The translations under genes were made by a program, and so were the position numbers. Shown here in pieces: positions 20,931-31,490 of a DNA stretch of 64,000 nucleotides. The first letter of the stretch is position 1, and each line of letters starts with the position of its first letter. A model generated the notes under the pieces. The model worked only from the letters and a program-made list of their open reading frames with translations, was not told the origin of the DNA and did no database searches. The stretch comes from Pararge aegeria (taxonomy: Eukaryota > Arthropoda > Insecta > Lepidoptera > Nymphalidae), in contig NC_053193.1 of assembly GCF_905163445.1 (NCBI RefSeq), positions 1,364,001 through 1,428,000 of the forward strand, read 5' to 3'.

Positions 20931-21756
20931 TGTGTATGTCTGTCTGTAGTATCTATCTAATCGAAGGGGTGAGTATGGGGAGGTGCGGGGTTAGTAAAAG
21001 TACCCTTTCGTTCTTCAGTATGACGTTGTCTGGACGGTGTCGGCATTTACTATAAGATTAAAGCCGTCATACTACTGTATGTCTTATTTCTACTGGTTTA
21101 GTGTGATACTCGTCAGCTATTACTATTTACAACCGCAGATCCAATGGGTTATGCAGCATAACAACCCTTACTTGAGTTGAATACCGTACATTTGGCAACC
21201 CTAACAACAATTCGAATTTCGAACTCGATCGAGGCCAAACCGGCTCATATCTGAATTTTGCATACCGCATCAACGGAGAGATGTGCAAACTTACTTTTGC
21301 CGTCCCGAAACTAATATTACATCAACAACTACCCTTATCACTTAGTTTTAAAGGTGATAATCGAGTGGCTTTCCACCAAGGGTCTGCTTGTGTTATCGAT
21401 GTTTTGTGGGTAATAGAGCGCATGCGTGTTGAACCTAGAATCGCCACCTGCGACCTTCTCGCACCAGTGACGTTTTAGAAGCTGATGAGGAAACACGTAT
21501 TTTTTTTCTACGAGTTTTTCTGCCTCTTTTCCCGATACGAAATAGGAAATTGGGCGGAAATGATTCCATCCAGAGTCTTTTATTATTAAGGTCAAATATA
21601 ATAAAATAGATGAATTCAGAAAAGTAACGAGCATTTGATTTTATATATTTGAGAATTTAAAATTAGAAAGATGGCATTTTATGGCACGGATTACGGTCTA
21701 CCTACCTAGTTCCAATTTCCTGGCAGTGTTATACTAATAAAACATTTGCCTTTTTT
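20931..21756. other. unassigned DNA
   Basis: A short TG/TCTG-rich stretch lies at 20926-20950. Overlapping frames at 21281-21478 (plus) and 21338-21634 (minus) have no recognisable domain. No repeat-family match. Confidence 0.35.
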
Positions 21757-22050
21757 GTCATCATTACCAGCCCACTACAGGGGTGGACAGGTTTCCTCCC
21801 ACAATAAGAAGCGGTTACGGCCGTAGTCCATTACGCTGGCCTAGTTCAGATTGGTGGACTCCACACACCTTTGAGAACATTATGGAGAACTCTCAGGCAT
21901 GCAGGTTTCTCCACGATGTTTTCCTTCACAGTTGAAGCGACTGATATTTTAATAAATTAAAACGCACCTAACTTAGTAAAGTTAGGGGATTCAAAATTGC
22001 CCCTTCGAAAGTGAAGTCGAGCTCCTACCTATTTGGCTTTTACCGCTTTC
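21757..22050 (-). mobile_element. SINE-I copy, near full length
   Basis: The tail (GTCATCATTACCAGCCCACTACAGG on the plus strand) through the body to the head (CTACCTATTTGGCTTTTACCGC). The B-box area is altered (GGGATTCAAAATTGCCCC). Confidence 0.8.
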
Positions 22051-22099
22051 AGTATGGACGCGTAATTGCAATAATAAAAACACGTGTAGTAGTATAGAC

Positions 22100-22236
22100 T
22101 AACTTGAGGATTTCATGTTTTTCGAGGACTAAAAGTAGCTGTTCCTCTTTTCTTTCATCTAACTCTATGCCAAGTCGATTGATTAGTAAGGGCGCAACAT
22201 ACGAAGACGCTTTCGTATTTATAATATTAGTTAGGA
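22100..22236 (-). mobile_element. Helitron 5' part
   Basis: The minus-strand start TCCTAACTAATATTATAAATACG after an A is the Helitron 5' end. The interior has TAGAGTTAGATGAAAGAAAAGAGG. The 3' CTRR end was not found. Confidence 0.55.
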
Positions 22237-22363
22237 TTGTTTTTTTTTCTATCGTTGTTCCTAGTATCAGCTCGGAGTTCCTAAATGAACGCTGTCCTCG
22301 TGCATTGTAGAGCACGTTAAGCTGTGTTTCCCGTTATTATAACTTATATAAATGAATGTATTA

Positions 22364-22590
22364 AAATAATTCGACTATACACACATCGCCATCCAGCCAC
22401 AAAGTAAACGTTACTTATGCTATGGGTACTAAGATGACTGATTAATATTTTTATGAATAATATAAATAAATACTTACAATATACTAATAAACATGCAAAT
22501 ACTATAAAAACATTGATGTTCATTACACTAACATTTTCCAGGCCTTGGACTCAGAAAGCGGGGTCGCTGACCACTGCGCTAGACGGCCGT
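22364..22590 (-). mobile_element. SINE-II copy
   Basis: CACACATCGCCATCCAGCC, AAGTAAACGTTACTTATG, the ATACTAAT-rich middle, CATTTTCCAGGCCTTGGACTC and the head end TGCGCTAGACGGCCGT. The B box is deleted (TTTTCCAGGCC joins directly). Confidence 0.8.
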
Positions 22591-22974
22591 TAATATATGA
22601 CAATAAATCATTTTAAGCCCACCAACCTTCATTAGAACATTGGATCTAAGCTTTTAATCTCATAACTGCCTAATCAGGAACAGGGTTTTCAGAGTAATTT
22701 TTAGAACCCTCCCTCCTCTGACTTTACCCTTACCCTGTCCCACCGGTCGGTGTAAAAAGATACGTCTCCCGTTGGCTAGCGCTCCCGTCCTCTGATAGCA
22801 CTCAGGACGAGGTTATTAAATCAGCGCTGTTTTATAAGCAAAGCAGATTGCTTTGACTCGGCCGCCGCCGCCGCGTGTCTCCCGACCGTCTGTAATTAGC
22901 CTAATAGCTATTATAAATGCCATATGGGGCTGGAGGTATCTGCTCTTTGTTTACAATGTATATACAACGTGTAA
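22591..22974. other. unassigned DNA, locally GC-rich
   Basis: GACTCGGCCGCCGCCGCCGCG at about 22857-22876 is a CGCC simple-repeat-like spot in AT-rich surroundings. No family match or coding frame. Confidence 0.4.
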
Positions 22975-23442
22975 CCGAATTACGAAATAATGTTGAAGGA
23001 TGCATAAGTGTATTTCATAAGGAATCTTCTAACCGGTGGTAGGGTCACTACAACCAGACATACTTGACGTTTCAAAAGTGCTTATATTAGGTCTACTAGA
23101 AACTAATGAATTTTGAATTTTGAATCACCTGTAAAAATATTATAAATATTATACTGTATAAATATCAACCTACCATTTTACCATACAAACGAATTCAAAA
23201 CTTGCCGATTGTTTACTTGTGGCAACCCTATTGACGATAAAAGACTGACACGATCATAGTACCTACGCTACGCGACGCGTACTTAATAAAGTGGCAGGAG
23301 TCACGTGATTTTAATTTTAATTAAAAACTATGGTTTACTGAAAAACTATTAGGTTTTCAGTTTCACAGATAAGTCTCAGAGACAGTACATAATGTTCCTC
23401 TAAAATCTGTGAAGTATTATTTCGGTTTTCATTTACACGTTG
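22975..23442 (+). mobile_element. TA-1 element interrupted by a J' end
   Basis: Ends CAACGTGTAACCG and TTTACACGTTG, TA on both sides. The family phrase AAGGAATCACCCTGTAAAAAT is broken after GGAATC by about 94 bp of J' 3' end and resumes with ACCTGTAAAAATATT. Confidence 0.78.
23027..23120 (+). mobile_element. J' 3' end inserted in TA-1
   Basis: TTCTAACCGGTGGTAGGGTCAC, ACAACCAGACATACTTGACG, TTTCAAAAGTGCTTATATTAGG and a (TTTTGAA)n tail. GAATC flanks both junctions; because the tail itself ends in TGAA, the length of the duplication is ambiguous. Confidence 0.7.
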
Positions 23443-23619
23443 TATATAATTTACGAGAAACATAATTACGAGTATATTACTTGCGATCCGCTCAGTATAA
23501 GGCCGTGCGAGTTGGTGAGGAAAAACGCAACTATGAATTGTCATGTTGGTACATAACACATTAGTATTATGTACAAGTCCTCTTAACTATTATAATATTT
23601 ATATTATATTATAGATGAA

Positions 23620-23649
23620 ATTACACATATTATATATAATATGTGTAAT
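23620..23649. repeat. perfect 30-bp palindrome
   Basis: ATTACACATATTATA is followed without a gap by its exact reverse complement. A cruciform or a bidirectional binding site are possible; no neighbouring gene gives it context. Confidence 0.95.
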
Positions 23650-23833
23650 CATTAAATAAACAAAACACAATAAAGAAACAAAAAAAGTTAAAGAATTTCA
23701 CTTTTATTAATGTTTCTTTATTTTTTCCTAACTTAACTGAGTGCTGTTTGGTAAAGGTCTCCTCCATTTCTTTCCATTCTTTTATGAATATTTCGAACGC
23801 GTCAGTGCGAGTAGACTGAGCATAGGAAAAAGC

Positions 23834-23903
23834 GAAGCGGTGATAGCGCATTGGGTAGGAGCTCAACTTCACTTCCGGGGGCCCGAGTTCGAATCCGAGC
23901 ACT
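23834..23903 (+). mobile_element. SINE-I head only
   Basis: GAAGCGGTGATAGCGCATTGGG through the B box GAGTTCGAATCCGAGCAC, ending abruptly in unrelated DNA. Confidence 0.75.
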
Positions 23904-24103
23904 TGTTAGAATTTAATGAAAGTAACAACTTGATAATTATCATATTTAATTATGATTTATTGTAAAAGTAAATTTAAAGTTAATATTAATATCCTCACAT
24001 TAAATATACGGAACATTGTTATATGTCAACATACAATGATGTCACTGTACTTGAAGAATTAATAACCAGGTTGCTTCTTTAATGGTTTTTAAATGACAAT
24101 GTG

Positions 24104-24323
24104 AGATGGTGATAACAAACAAAAATAACAACCGGCTAAGTTTGTTGTGAGCTTCTTCTTAGACCAGGGCGCGTTTGGAACACTCGTAGCTTTAGTTTTA
24201 AGTTGACGAATTTATTTATGGCCATCAACTCACTCCTTTGTCATATTTTACATGTAATGTACGCATCAAAAGTGCTATCTATGTGCCTATTTGAATAAAG
24301 AAATATTTGACTTTGACTTTGGC
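24104..24323 (+). mobile_element. family G copy with (TTGACT)n tail
   Basis: GAGATGGTGATAACAAACAA, CCGGCTAAGTTTGTTGTGAG, CAGGGCGCGTTTGGAAC, CTCGTAGCTTTAG, GCATCAAAAGTGC, GTGCCTATTTGAATAAAG and ATATTTGACTTTGACTTTG. The periodic tail is like that of CR1/L2-type LINE 3' ends or SINEs using them. Five other copies occur in the window. Confidence 0.65.
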
Positions 24324-24370
24324 AATCCGCACTGGACCAACGTGTTGGACTACGGCCTTAACCCCTTGTG
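24324..24370 (+). mobile_element. SINE-I fragment
   Basis: CAATCCGCACTGGACCAACG and GGACTACGGCCTTAACCCC directly follow the G tail. G may have inserted into SINE-I whose left part is gone. Confidence 0.6.
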
Positions 24371-25159
24371 CCTAGCTGAATTTGATGTAAACTAAGATAC
24401 AGAATCGGCCTGCAGTGCCTGTAGTTCACGCTAAACAGATATTAAAACGTCTAGGCGTCCACTAAAAAAGTATTTATGACAATTCATCCTATATAGGTGC
24501 TTAATAAATTAAATTTAGAATTACCAATCTAAATATCGAACCTAACGTGTGCGAAGCTGCGGTCAAAAGCTCGAATTTACATACATTCATCAATAGGCTT
24601 TCAATCAAGCATAACCGTATTCGGTCACAGCGACTGTTTCGGATTCCGGCTAAGAGCGCCGCTGGTGAGGTCTTAGATGACTCGAATAACCTGACTTTGT
24701 GCTAAACGTGCGCCTGCATTCGCTACACGTCAACACACCGGCATTGTAGTTATATTATACGGCCGCTGGTGGTCGTATATATAGTACTCTTGCTCCAGTT
24801 TATAGGTATTCAAAACGGTAATGATGCCAACCAAAATGTAGATGATCGATTTAATATAACTTAAAACTTCTAGAAGTTTTTTGGACAATAAATCATAAAT
24901 ATACTTACTCCTAAAACAATGTATCCGGGATGTAAAATAAGCAACAAGTTTGCGTTTGATATTTTTGTATTGGAAAAGCATGAACACGTACAGAATACAA
25001 TATTTACTCTAGTTCAAGATCTAGTTCAGAGGCTAATACTGAAGTTTTGTTCTGACACCCGTTGTGTCACTCTTGATGTCAGACAACCAATTTCTTGCAC
25101 TTTAGAAACTGCTCGCGCAGTTCTTGCTCGGCTTATGTTATATCATTGATCTGCTCCTT
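24371..25159. other. unassigned DNA
   Basis: The plus frame 24919-25149 (76 codons) has no domain that I recognise. No family match. Confidence 0.35.
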
Positions 25160-25530
25160 TCATATTCATGCCCCACGGCAAGAGTCTAAGGTCCGAAGGT
25201 CTAGTCTATCTGGTTACTTGTCATCCTGTGGATATAAAGAAGCGAAGCACGACAAGTAGCACAATCACGCGGTAACACAAATAGCCTATACAAGTCTACT
25301 GGCCTCAGTACAGGCCTCTCCCAACGCCCTCCCGTTGGGGAGGCCTGTACTTTGCCAATAATCACCACGCTAGGGACGGATTGGTGATCGCAGTATACGG
25401 TAGTAGTAGTACAGAAAACGCTGCTGCCCTTTCTCCGTTACATTCGTTTAGTCGCCTCGTACAACACCCGTGGTACGAGGGATGGTGGTGAACACTGTAT
25501 TCGGATCTGCCGTCACCACACGGAACAAAT
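25160..25530. mobile_element. GC-richer unclassified repeat-like block
   Basis: Contains CCGTTACATTCGTTTAGTCG, CACCCGTGGTACGAGGG and GATCTGCCGTCACCACACGG, phrases like those of lepidopteran LINE-derived sequences (on the minus strand CGTACCACGGGTG...GAGGCGACTAA). No second copy is present here, so the call is tentative. Confidence 0.35.
25307..25351. repeat. strong hairpin, about 19-bp stem
   Basis: AGTACAGGCCTCTCCCAACG pairs with CGTTGGGGAGGCCTGTACT with one bulged base and a loop of about six bases (CCCTCC). It is GC-rich and would be very stable as RNA or cruciform. Confidence 0.88.
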
Positions 25531-25740
25531 AAATACATTAAAATCTATAAACTGTTTACGACCGCTTAAAGCGGATATGGCGTAGTGTTTGCTAGATAAG
25601 TACGCAAGCATGGATAAACACTTCAGCTGATTATGTTTTTGAAATGATATCGAAAAGTTTCTACGAATTGCGCAAGGCGGTTTACATTTGCGACATCAGC
25701 TGTGAGGCGCGTGTACGAATATGTACTTAACGTTATGTAT
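25531..25740. other. unassigned DNA
   Basis: Nothing recognisable. Confidence 0.35.
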
Positions 25741-25994
25741 ATAATAAATAAATATACTATGATAATACACACGTCGCCATCGTGCCCCAAAGAAAGCGTA
25801 GCTTGTGTACGGGTACTAAGACAACTGATCAATACTTTAATGAATAATATACACAAATACTTATAATTTGCATATAAACACCTAGACACTAAAAAACTGT
25901 AATGTTCATCACCCAAACATTTCCAGCTGGGAATCGAACCCACGGCCTTGGACTCAGAATGCATGGTCGCCGCCCACTGCGCCATTCGGCCGTC
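25741..25994 (-). mobile_element. SINE-II copy, full length
   Basis: AATAAATAAATATACTATG tail end, TCGCCATCGTGCCCCAAAG, CACCTAGACACTAAAAAAC, CATTTCCAGCTGGGAATCG (B box) and the head end TGCGCCATTCGGCCGTC. Confidence 0.87.
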
Positions 25995-26254
25995 AATGCG
26001 TGATGTTGAGGGTAATTTCTGAACATCAGGTGATCCGCCTGCGAGCCTCCTTAGTCGTTCACTCTTGACAGATTGGTCGTGGTTGACGATGGTACATTTT
26101 CTTTTGCTACAGCAGCTTCCGCGATGGGCCTCCACTTGTTACAGTCTTCAGCGTTTCAGGAACACTGGACATTGGACTGTCGTTAAAGCAAGTGATATTT
26201 TAATCGTTTTTATGCGCACATTACATTACATACATATGTACTCGTGTAGTTAAG
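25995..26254. other. repeat scraps
   Basis: AACATCAGGTGATCCGCCTGC (about 26022-26042) is the end of a common lepidopteran repeat related to 52815-52949. CGTTAAAGCAAGTGATATTTTAATCG (about 26182-26207) is a minus-strand scrap of SINE-I. Confidence 0.45.
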
Positions 26255-26391
26255 TTAGGTAGTGAGTTAATGGCGATAACCATATTCGTAAAATTAAAAC
26301 TAAAGCCACCGGGGTTCTAAGCGCGTCCTGGTTTAAAAAGAAGCTCACAATAAACTTAGCCGGGTATTATTTTTTGTTATCACCATCTCAC
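26255..26391 (-). mobile_element. family G copy, tail missing
   Basis: On the plus strand: GCGATAACCATATTCG, AAACTAAAGCC, GGGTTCTAAGCGCGTCCTGG, AACTTAGCCGGGTATTATTTTTTGTTATCACCATCTC. Reverse of the 24104 copy. Confidence 0.65.
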
Positions 26392-26701
26392 ATAGTCATT
26401 TTAAGTTATTAGAAGAGAAACCTGCTTAGAGCAATAATAAGACACCCAAGCTTTTTATCGATTACTTAGTCCTTTGTACTCTAATAGGACTATATTTTGT
26501 AATGTAATAGCTAACGTTTAATACAAACCTTGAACTTTTTTTGAGTTTGTCCAAGATGTCGATGTGTAGTTTATTGTAAATATGTATGCAATTTCCTTTA
26601 AACGAATTATGAATTTTATGTAATCTAGTATATTGATAATATATTAAAATGATACACTAAAGATATTACTAGGCTTGACGTATATGTAGCTACATTAAGT
26701 T

Positions 26702-26844
26702 CAGTGGCGTGCACTTCATACAAGCACAAAAGCAATGCCTACCCTAAATCTTTTGTATATCTCATAAATGCAAAGGATTTTCCCATTTTAAGGTATATTC
26801 CTTCTATTTGCATACCCTGGTCTAAAATCCTGTGCACGCCATTG
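26702..26844. mobile_element. hAT-A MITE, 143 bp
   Basis: Ends CAGTGGCGTGCAC and GTGCACGCCATTG. ATTAAGTT (26694-26701) and ATTAAATT (26845-26852) are 8-bp flanks with one mismatch. The interior matches the copies at 51776 and 51993. Confidence 0.9.
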
Positions 26845-26852
26845 ATTAAATT

Positions 26853-28164
26853 ATATGTAAATGATAAAGTGTCAGACAATTAGACGTAAACCTGCCTCAG
26901 CCAGCCACCTGACCTTTATTCGTAATAGATTACAATAATTTACAAACACCAACAATTACTTCTATAATTCACGGCCCGGCGGCTTTCGCAACGGACCTTA
27001 ACCCCGATTAACTTTAACTTCGGTATATTTATCCGTGATATAGGTAGGTGTTAGCTACCTGCCTATTATGTAGATTATACCCACAGAATTAAGAACGTGT
27101 TGCACGACGTTTTGAAGCATCAAAAACCATTCCACTTTAGTAGTGTTTCTTGAATAGGAGGTTTGTAACTTCATTCCATTGAGCAGTTGACATTAATTTA
27201 CCTTTAATGTTTTAAACGTTAACATAAAATGGGGAAACCAATTGTCCCAGTTTGTAAGCCATTCTGCGGGTGTGAAGTGAGACGTGCGCGGGGCGTCAAC
27301 CTGTGAGAAGTATATCCGAGATCCCAACCCTCTCATAGTTGCGGCTTCTTTTTACTCTCAACAAGAGGAGGCCTAAACACGACCCTGACGATCAGATTAT
27401 TACTGACAATGCTCCCTATCAGGACACTTAATCAACTTCTATTCAGCGTCTTCGTGGGAGAAGACGAGGTCCCCGAGGTCTGACGCCATAAAGATGTGGG
27501 CTCACACTACGGCCTCGGAGCCGTGAGAGCTTCACATGATGTTCCCTCAGGCCGACGATCCTTTCGCTTCTTCGAGCTCTAGGGTTCAAACTCTTTTTCC
27601 TGACATGCCCGCGTTACGCTGTTAAAATGATTATTAATCAGCTTCACACAATCCGAAAAAAAAACCGGGCGTGTTCACACAGAGCACTGCATGCAATAAT
27701 GGCTAAAGAAGGGGTTCTGTATTTTCTTAATTCTATGATTATACCAATCATTTATTGTTGGTGTAAAGATTAAGTTGAATTGAGTTGTGGCGAAATGCGT
27801 TGGGATATTTAATCGCCTTGAATACAAGATAGAAAAGAAAAACGTACTTCTGTAATTATTGTTATACCTACCAACTAAAAGGAGATCAGGTGTGATTGCA
27901 GTAAAGCGCTCGTCTGTAAACATAAAAATAAAAAATAGTTGTTACAAATTACCAAGTTAACTGAAGACAAAGCAAAAGCCCGAAATATTCCGTTACAACT
28001 CAAAGAGTATCGCCTAGGCTGTGCATACGATTGTGGAAGCAGCGAGGGTGCTGGTCGGCAGCAATCACAATGACACATGGCCCATTTTATTCCCCGCGGC
28101 CCGTCTTAAGCGCCGCAATCATTTCTACTCTTTTCTCACTACGGGAGGCGGCGCAAGCTATAAG
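26853..28164. other. unassigned DNA with a GC-richer core
   Basis: 27260-27600 is GC-richer (GTGCGCGGGGCGTC, CTACGGCCTCGGAGCCG) and looks like an old transposon 5' region, but it has no second copy here. Frames at 27675-27923 (minus) and 28021-28257 (plus) show no domain. Confidence 0.35.
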
Positions 28165-28208
28165 CGAAGCGAGGAATACAATTATTCGAAGCGAGGAATA
28201 CAATTATT
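28165..28208. repeat. 22-bp exact tandem duplication
   Basis: CGAAGCGAGGAATACAATTATT occurs twice head to tail with no mismatch. Confidence 0.95.
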
Positions 28209-28359
28209 TAAACCTGACCCGGACAGTAAACCTCAACATCATGCGGATTATAATTAAACTATTTTAACTTCACACTTACTCTGTCAAACTACCGTGCAAT
28301 AGTAGCGTCCCCAGACCAGGTTTTTTTTTTCTTAGTTTAGGCGTTAAAAATTATTCTTT

Positions 28360-28445
28360 CTATTACTACTAATATAAAGCGGAAGAGTTTGGTTTTTGTT
28401 TTAACTCTCTTTTGTGCCGTCGTTCTTTATGGCTGTCCAACTAAA
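28360..28445 (+). mobile_element. possible Helitron 5' end
   Basis: TCTATTACTACTAATATAAAGCGGAAGAGTTTGG resembles the 5' end of the (A)TCTTATACTAATATATAAAGCTGAAGAG subfamily. The 3' end is lost. Confidence 0.4.
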
Positions 28446-28540
28446 ATTTCAATTAAATTTCAATTTCAATTTCTTTATTTGCAGATTGAGTTACATAGTT
28501 GGTGGGTACAATAATATAATAGTGCTACAATCGCCATCGA
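28446..28540 (-). mobile_element. LINE 3' end with (TGAAAT)n tail
   Basis: On the minus strand CTCAATCTGCAAATAAAG runs into AAATTGAAATTGAAATTT. A periodic hexamer tail after an AATAAA-like signal is typical of some LINE 3' ends. Confidence 0.5.
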
Positions 28541-29319
28541 TTGGCATGCAAATTTGATTTCTTAAAAACTATGTCTTTACAATTCTTTTAAATAGTTTCA
28601 GCACCGGCATTATTTGGCAGCCTATTTAGTGTCCAAACAATTTGGTCAAATTTGCACAATTATATACCTATTATGAGAGTAGTTAAAAACAACTGCTTAG
28701 CCCAAATTTATGAAATTTTAATGAGACAGATTCGAGAATATCGTGAGAAGTCGTTAAAATCGAAACGTTATTATACAATCTAATGGTTGAAAAGAATACT
28801 TCTTACATTAATATTTACACCGTTCTGAACCTTGGTACTGTGTTAACATTATATTCTGAGGCGTAAACATTGACAATCCATATTTCAGGTGACGGTAAAT
28901 TTACGCCACTACAATATTACAATGCATTTTGCATTTCTTGTATCAAACAATATAAAAATTATTATTTTAACTGCAGAATGGTAAATGCTCTAAATCTTAG
29001 ACCAAACATGGAAATTAAGCAGACATGGAAAATAGAAAGTGATACATTACAAATTTGAGTTCCCATGTCCCGTGTCCCTTTAAGAACAAGTGAAGAACGT
29101 TCTGTAATTACCTTAATATAATACCGATGGACGGGCAGCTTTAAAGCCAAACCTAAAAGAAATGTGGAGTAAAGAACAGAAATACCTGTGAAAGTGGGAC
29201 AAAGGATCTGTCAGATTATCAAGAAACCTCAGAGAGTGTACAAATTTATAAATTCAAATTTAGAAATAGAAATGCTTCGATTTTCAATGATTTTATTCTA
29301 GGCGAGTCGACGTTGCTAG
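28541..29319. other. unassigned DNA, apparently single copy
   Basis: No match to the window's repeat families. The overlapping frames at 28870-29058 and 28962-29150 are not recognisable. Confidence 0.4.
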
Positions 29320-29320
29320 C

Positions 29321-29383
29321 TATAAATAGGCGACCTCGAGACGACACCGGCAGTTTATAGTACGAAAGCAAATACAGTGGATA
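29321..29383 (+). promoter_or_regulatory. candidate RNA polymerase II core promoter (TATA, Inr, DPE)
   Basis: TATAAATA lies at 29321-29328. An initiator-like GCAGTT has its A at 29352, 31 bp after the first T of the TATA box, the usual arthropod spacing. With that A as +1, GGATA falls at +28 to +32 and fits the DPE consensus RGWYV at every position. The three elements in register are unlikely by chance. A donor-like CAA|GTAAGC follows at 29706. It could serve a host gene with a non-coding first exon, a lncRNA, or an LTR element whose ends I could not find. Confidence 0.45.
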
Positions 29384-29909
29384 CTGAGAAGATACAGTGG
29401 AGGAATTAGTGTTCGAGGATATTGGTGAAATTGGTTCCTTGTCCAGTACAGTGTGGAAGTCTGTGACGCGTACATCGTACATATATCTACCCAAGTTTAT
29501 GTTGCATGGGATTCCTACATTCTAAACACTAAAACCTTCATCCACCACAGTATAGTAAGAAGCTTTAAGTTAAGAAGGCATCAAAGGACATCCCTCTTAT
29601 GCAGCCTTTTAATCCGCCCAAAGATAGAAAAGCGAACCACCTATACTCTGATAGATTTATCTACTTCTACCTACTGATTCTTATCGATCCATCACTTGTT
29701 ATCAAGTAAGCGCGTTGGGAATTTCTGCGACTTATAATGATTCACATCGAAACTTGAGGAGAGGACTCTTATCAAGTTTTGAAGTTGATCGAGAGATAGA
29801 CCATATTTTTATAATGCTTCATTTAAGCTTGCTATGTTACCAACACTTTCTCTCGTATTTCGGGCACATAATGCTTCAGGGAAATGATAGCCTGGAGGAA
29901 ATTATAGTA
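29384..29909. other. single-copy DNA downstream of the candidate promoter
   Basis: No repeat family. The open frames (29453-29677 and 29715-30014, plus) have no domain; the second runs into repeat E. If the promoter is real, 29352-29705 would be a 354-nt first exon with no convincing coding region. Confidence 0.35.
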
Positions 29910-30065
29910 ACAGCACGGCTAGCATGGGCAGGAGACAATTATATCCCCGGGGAAAGGATAAAAATTTATCTTCTCCCACAGCTTTATCAACTCTCAGAGC
30001 ACAAGTGGAAATAATATCCAAATAATACATGTGTAATAATAAAACGGGGGTAAACATCTCCTATT
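29910..30065 (+). repeat. family E, copy 2
   Basis: ACAGCACGGCTAGCATGGGC, GGAGACAATTATATCCCCGGGG, CTCTCAGAGCAC, AATAATATCCAAATAATAC: same order as 17072-17232. A local inverted repeat (GATTATATCCCC/GGGGATATGATC, 30068-30096) follows. Confidence 0.7.
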
Positions 30066-30307
30066 CCGATTATATCCCCTGTTTGGGGATATGATCGGGG
30101 GATATAAATTTTGCTTCCTGCCTGTGCTAGCTCTGCAGGCAACACCGAAGGCAAAAGATTAGAGATCGGTCCCTACCGAGATGGGCTGACCAGTTGAATT
30201 AGTCAAACTCGTGCCGGTTCTATCAAATGACTCAAATTGCCTCCAACAGAAGCCGATGGAGACAATAAAACCAGGACCCCGATCTTCAGTGATAAAGTCT
30301 CTACTGT

Positions 30308-30331
30308 AGAGAGAGAGAGAGAGAGAGAGAA
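30308..30331. repeat. (GA)n microsatellite
   Basis: About eleven GA units, uninterrupted. Confidence 0.97.
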
Positions 30332-30660
30332 GCTTGCTAGCCCATTGGTGCTGGTGTGGTGGAAGGTTCTTTCTTTGAACATGTAATTCGTTTATAACGT
30401 GAACCGTAAAATATTGTGCAAGTGCATAATTAGAGTTACTCGATTCCTTCCTTTGTGCCAACCCTTGCATATTTGCGTAGGACGGCGTAAATAAATACGC
30501 GAGCGGCGGCATCGCCCGACTTCAAAGGCGTTGCGCAACTGTAGGGATCGTAAAACAGTGGTACCTACTAACCTTTTCGAGCCTACGTAAACAAATCAAA
30601 CATAGATAATAGATAGATACGGTCTTTCGTCATGATGGATATAGAACAGTAGGTATAGCT
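30332..30660. other. unassigned DNA
   Basis: The minus frame 30159-30512 (117 codons) runs across the (GA)n tract as SLSLSLSL and has no domain. No family match. Confidence 0.35.
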
Positions 30661-30875
30661 GACGGCCGATGGGCGCAGTTGACCGCGACCCTGCTCACTG
30701 AGTCCTGTGGGTTCGATTCCCACATCTGTATAATGTTTGTGTGATATAGGAATGTTTTTAAGTGTTTAGGTGTTTATGTGTATTTTATATGTATTTATGT
30801 ATATTATTCATCAGTCATATTAGTGCCCATAACACAAGCTACACTTACTTTGGGCTAGATGGCGATATGTTACGA
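30661..30875 (+). mobile_element. SINE-II copy, near full length
   Basis: The head GACGGCCGATGGGCGCAGTTG, B box GGTTCGATTCCC, TAATGTTTGTGTGATATAGG, TTAGGTGTTTATGTG, ATAACACAAGCTACACTTAC and GGGCTAGATGGCGATATG. The head has lost a base (GGGCGC for TTGGCGC). Confidence 0.85.
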
Positions 30876-31020
30876 TGTTTTGCGAAAAGTTCAGTACAGT
30901 AAAAAATCCCACTAGGTACCCCACTTATAATTTGCTTGCTTTTATCCTACGCTGTGTTGGTCGGTTCAACTTGCACATAACTAACTACACAATTCATAAA
31001 AATATTGCACAGAAGCTATG

Positions 31021-31241
31021 CGGAATTCCATGATATATTATGAAAATTAAGCTTAATTTGCTATACTCCGCGAAAAGCAGGAGAATTCGGTTTCGGAGTG
31101 AAACCTGCGTAGATGTAGAATGTACACATTGCCGAAGATTTGTTTGGTATGGAGTATAAAGATAAAAGAAATTATAAATTAAACTATACAGATTTCCCTG
31201 CTTTTCGCGCAGTACCTAAAGCAAATTAAGCTTAATTTTCA
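31021..31241. mobile_element. LT-B element, compact form
   Basis: The left arm ATGAAAATTAAGCTTAATTTG, CTATACTCCGCGAAAAGCAGG is mirrored by CCTGCTTTTCGCGCAGTACC, AAGCAAATTAAGCTTAATTTTC on the right. The left flank CGGAATTCCATGATATATT equals the reverse complement of the right flank of the copy ending near 39936, so the true ends lie further out. No coding frame. Confidence 0.75.
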
Positions 31242-31490
31242 CTTATAATACCACAGAGCAACTGAACATTTCGTCTCATGGTGCAATTCTATTGGTCGAT
31301 ATTTGGGTCGGAAAAATAATCATAATAATTCATTCACTTTGACTTTGACAAAAATATATATCTTATTTAAGCAGTGAGCTTACAAATATTAATCAACGTA
31401 TTTAAGCATAATGGACATCCGAAATTTATTGTTTCCTTTTTGGAATTCTGCTTATCTATACTTTCTATACTATGTGTATACTATATTCTA

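Noticed and set aside
25623..26135. 170-codon minus-strand frame
   Set aside because: Most of it is a translation of the SINE-II copy at 25741-25994; other SINE-II copies give similar translations (for example 60576-60893).
29163..29710. Solo LTR around the candidate promoter
   Set aside because: No matching TG...CA ends, no target duplication, no primer-binding site could be identified, though it is not excluded.
30159..30512. 117-codon minus-strand frame
   Set aside because: It reads through a (GA)n tract as SLSLSL and has no recognisable domain.
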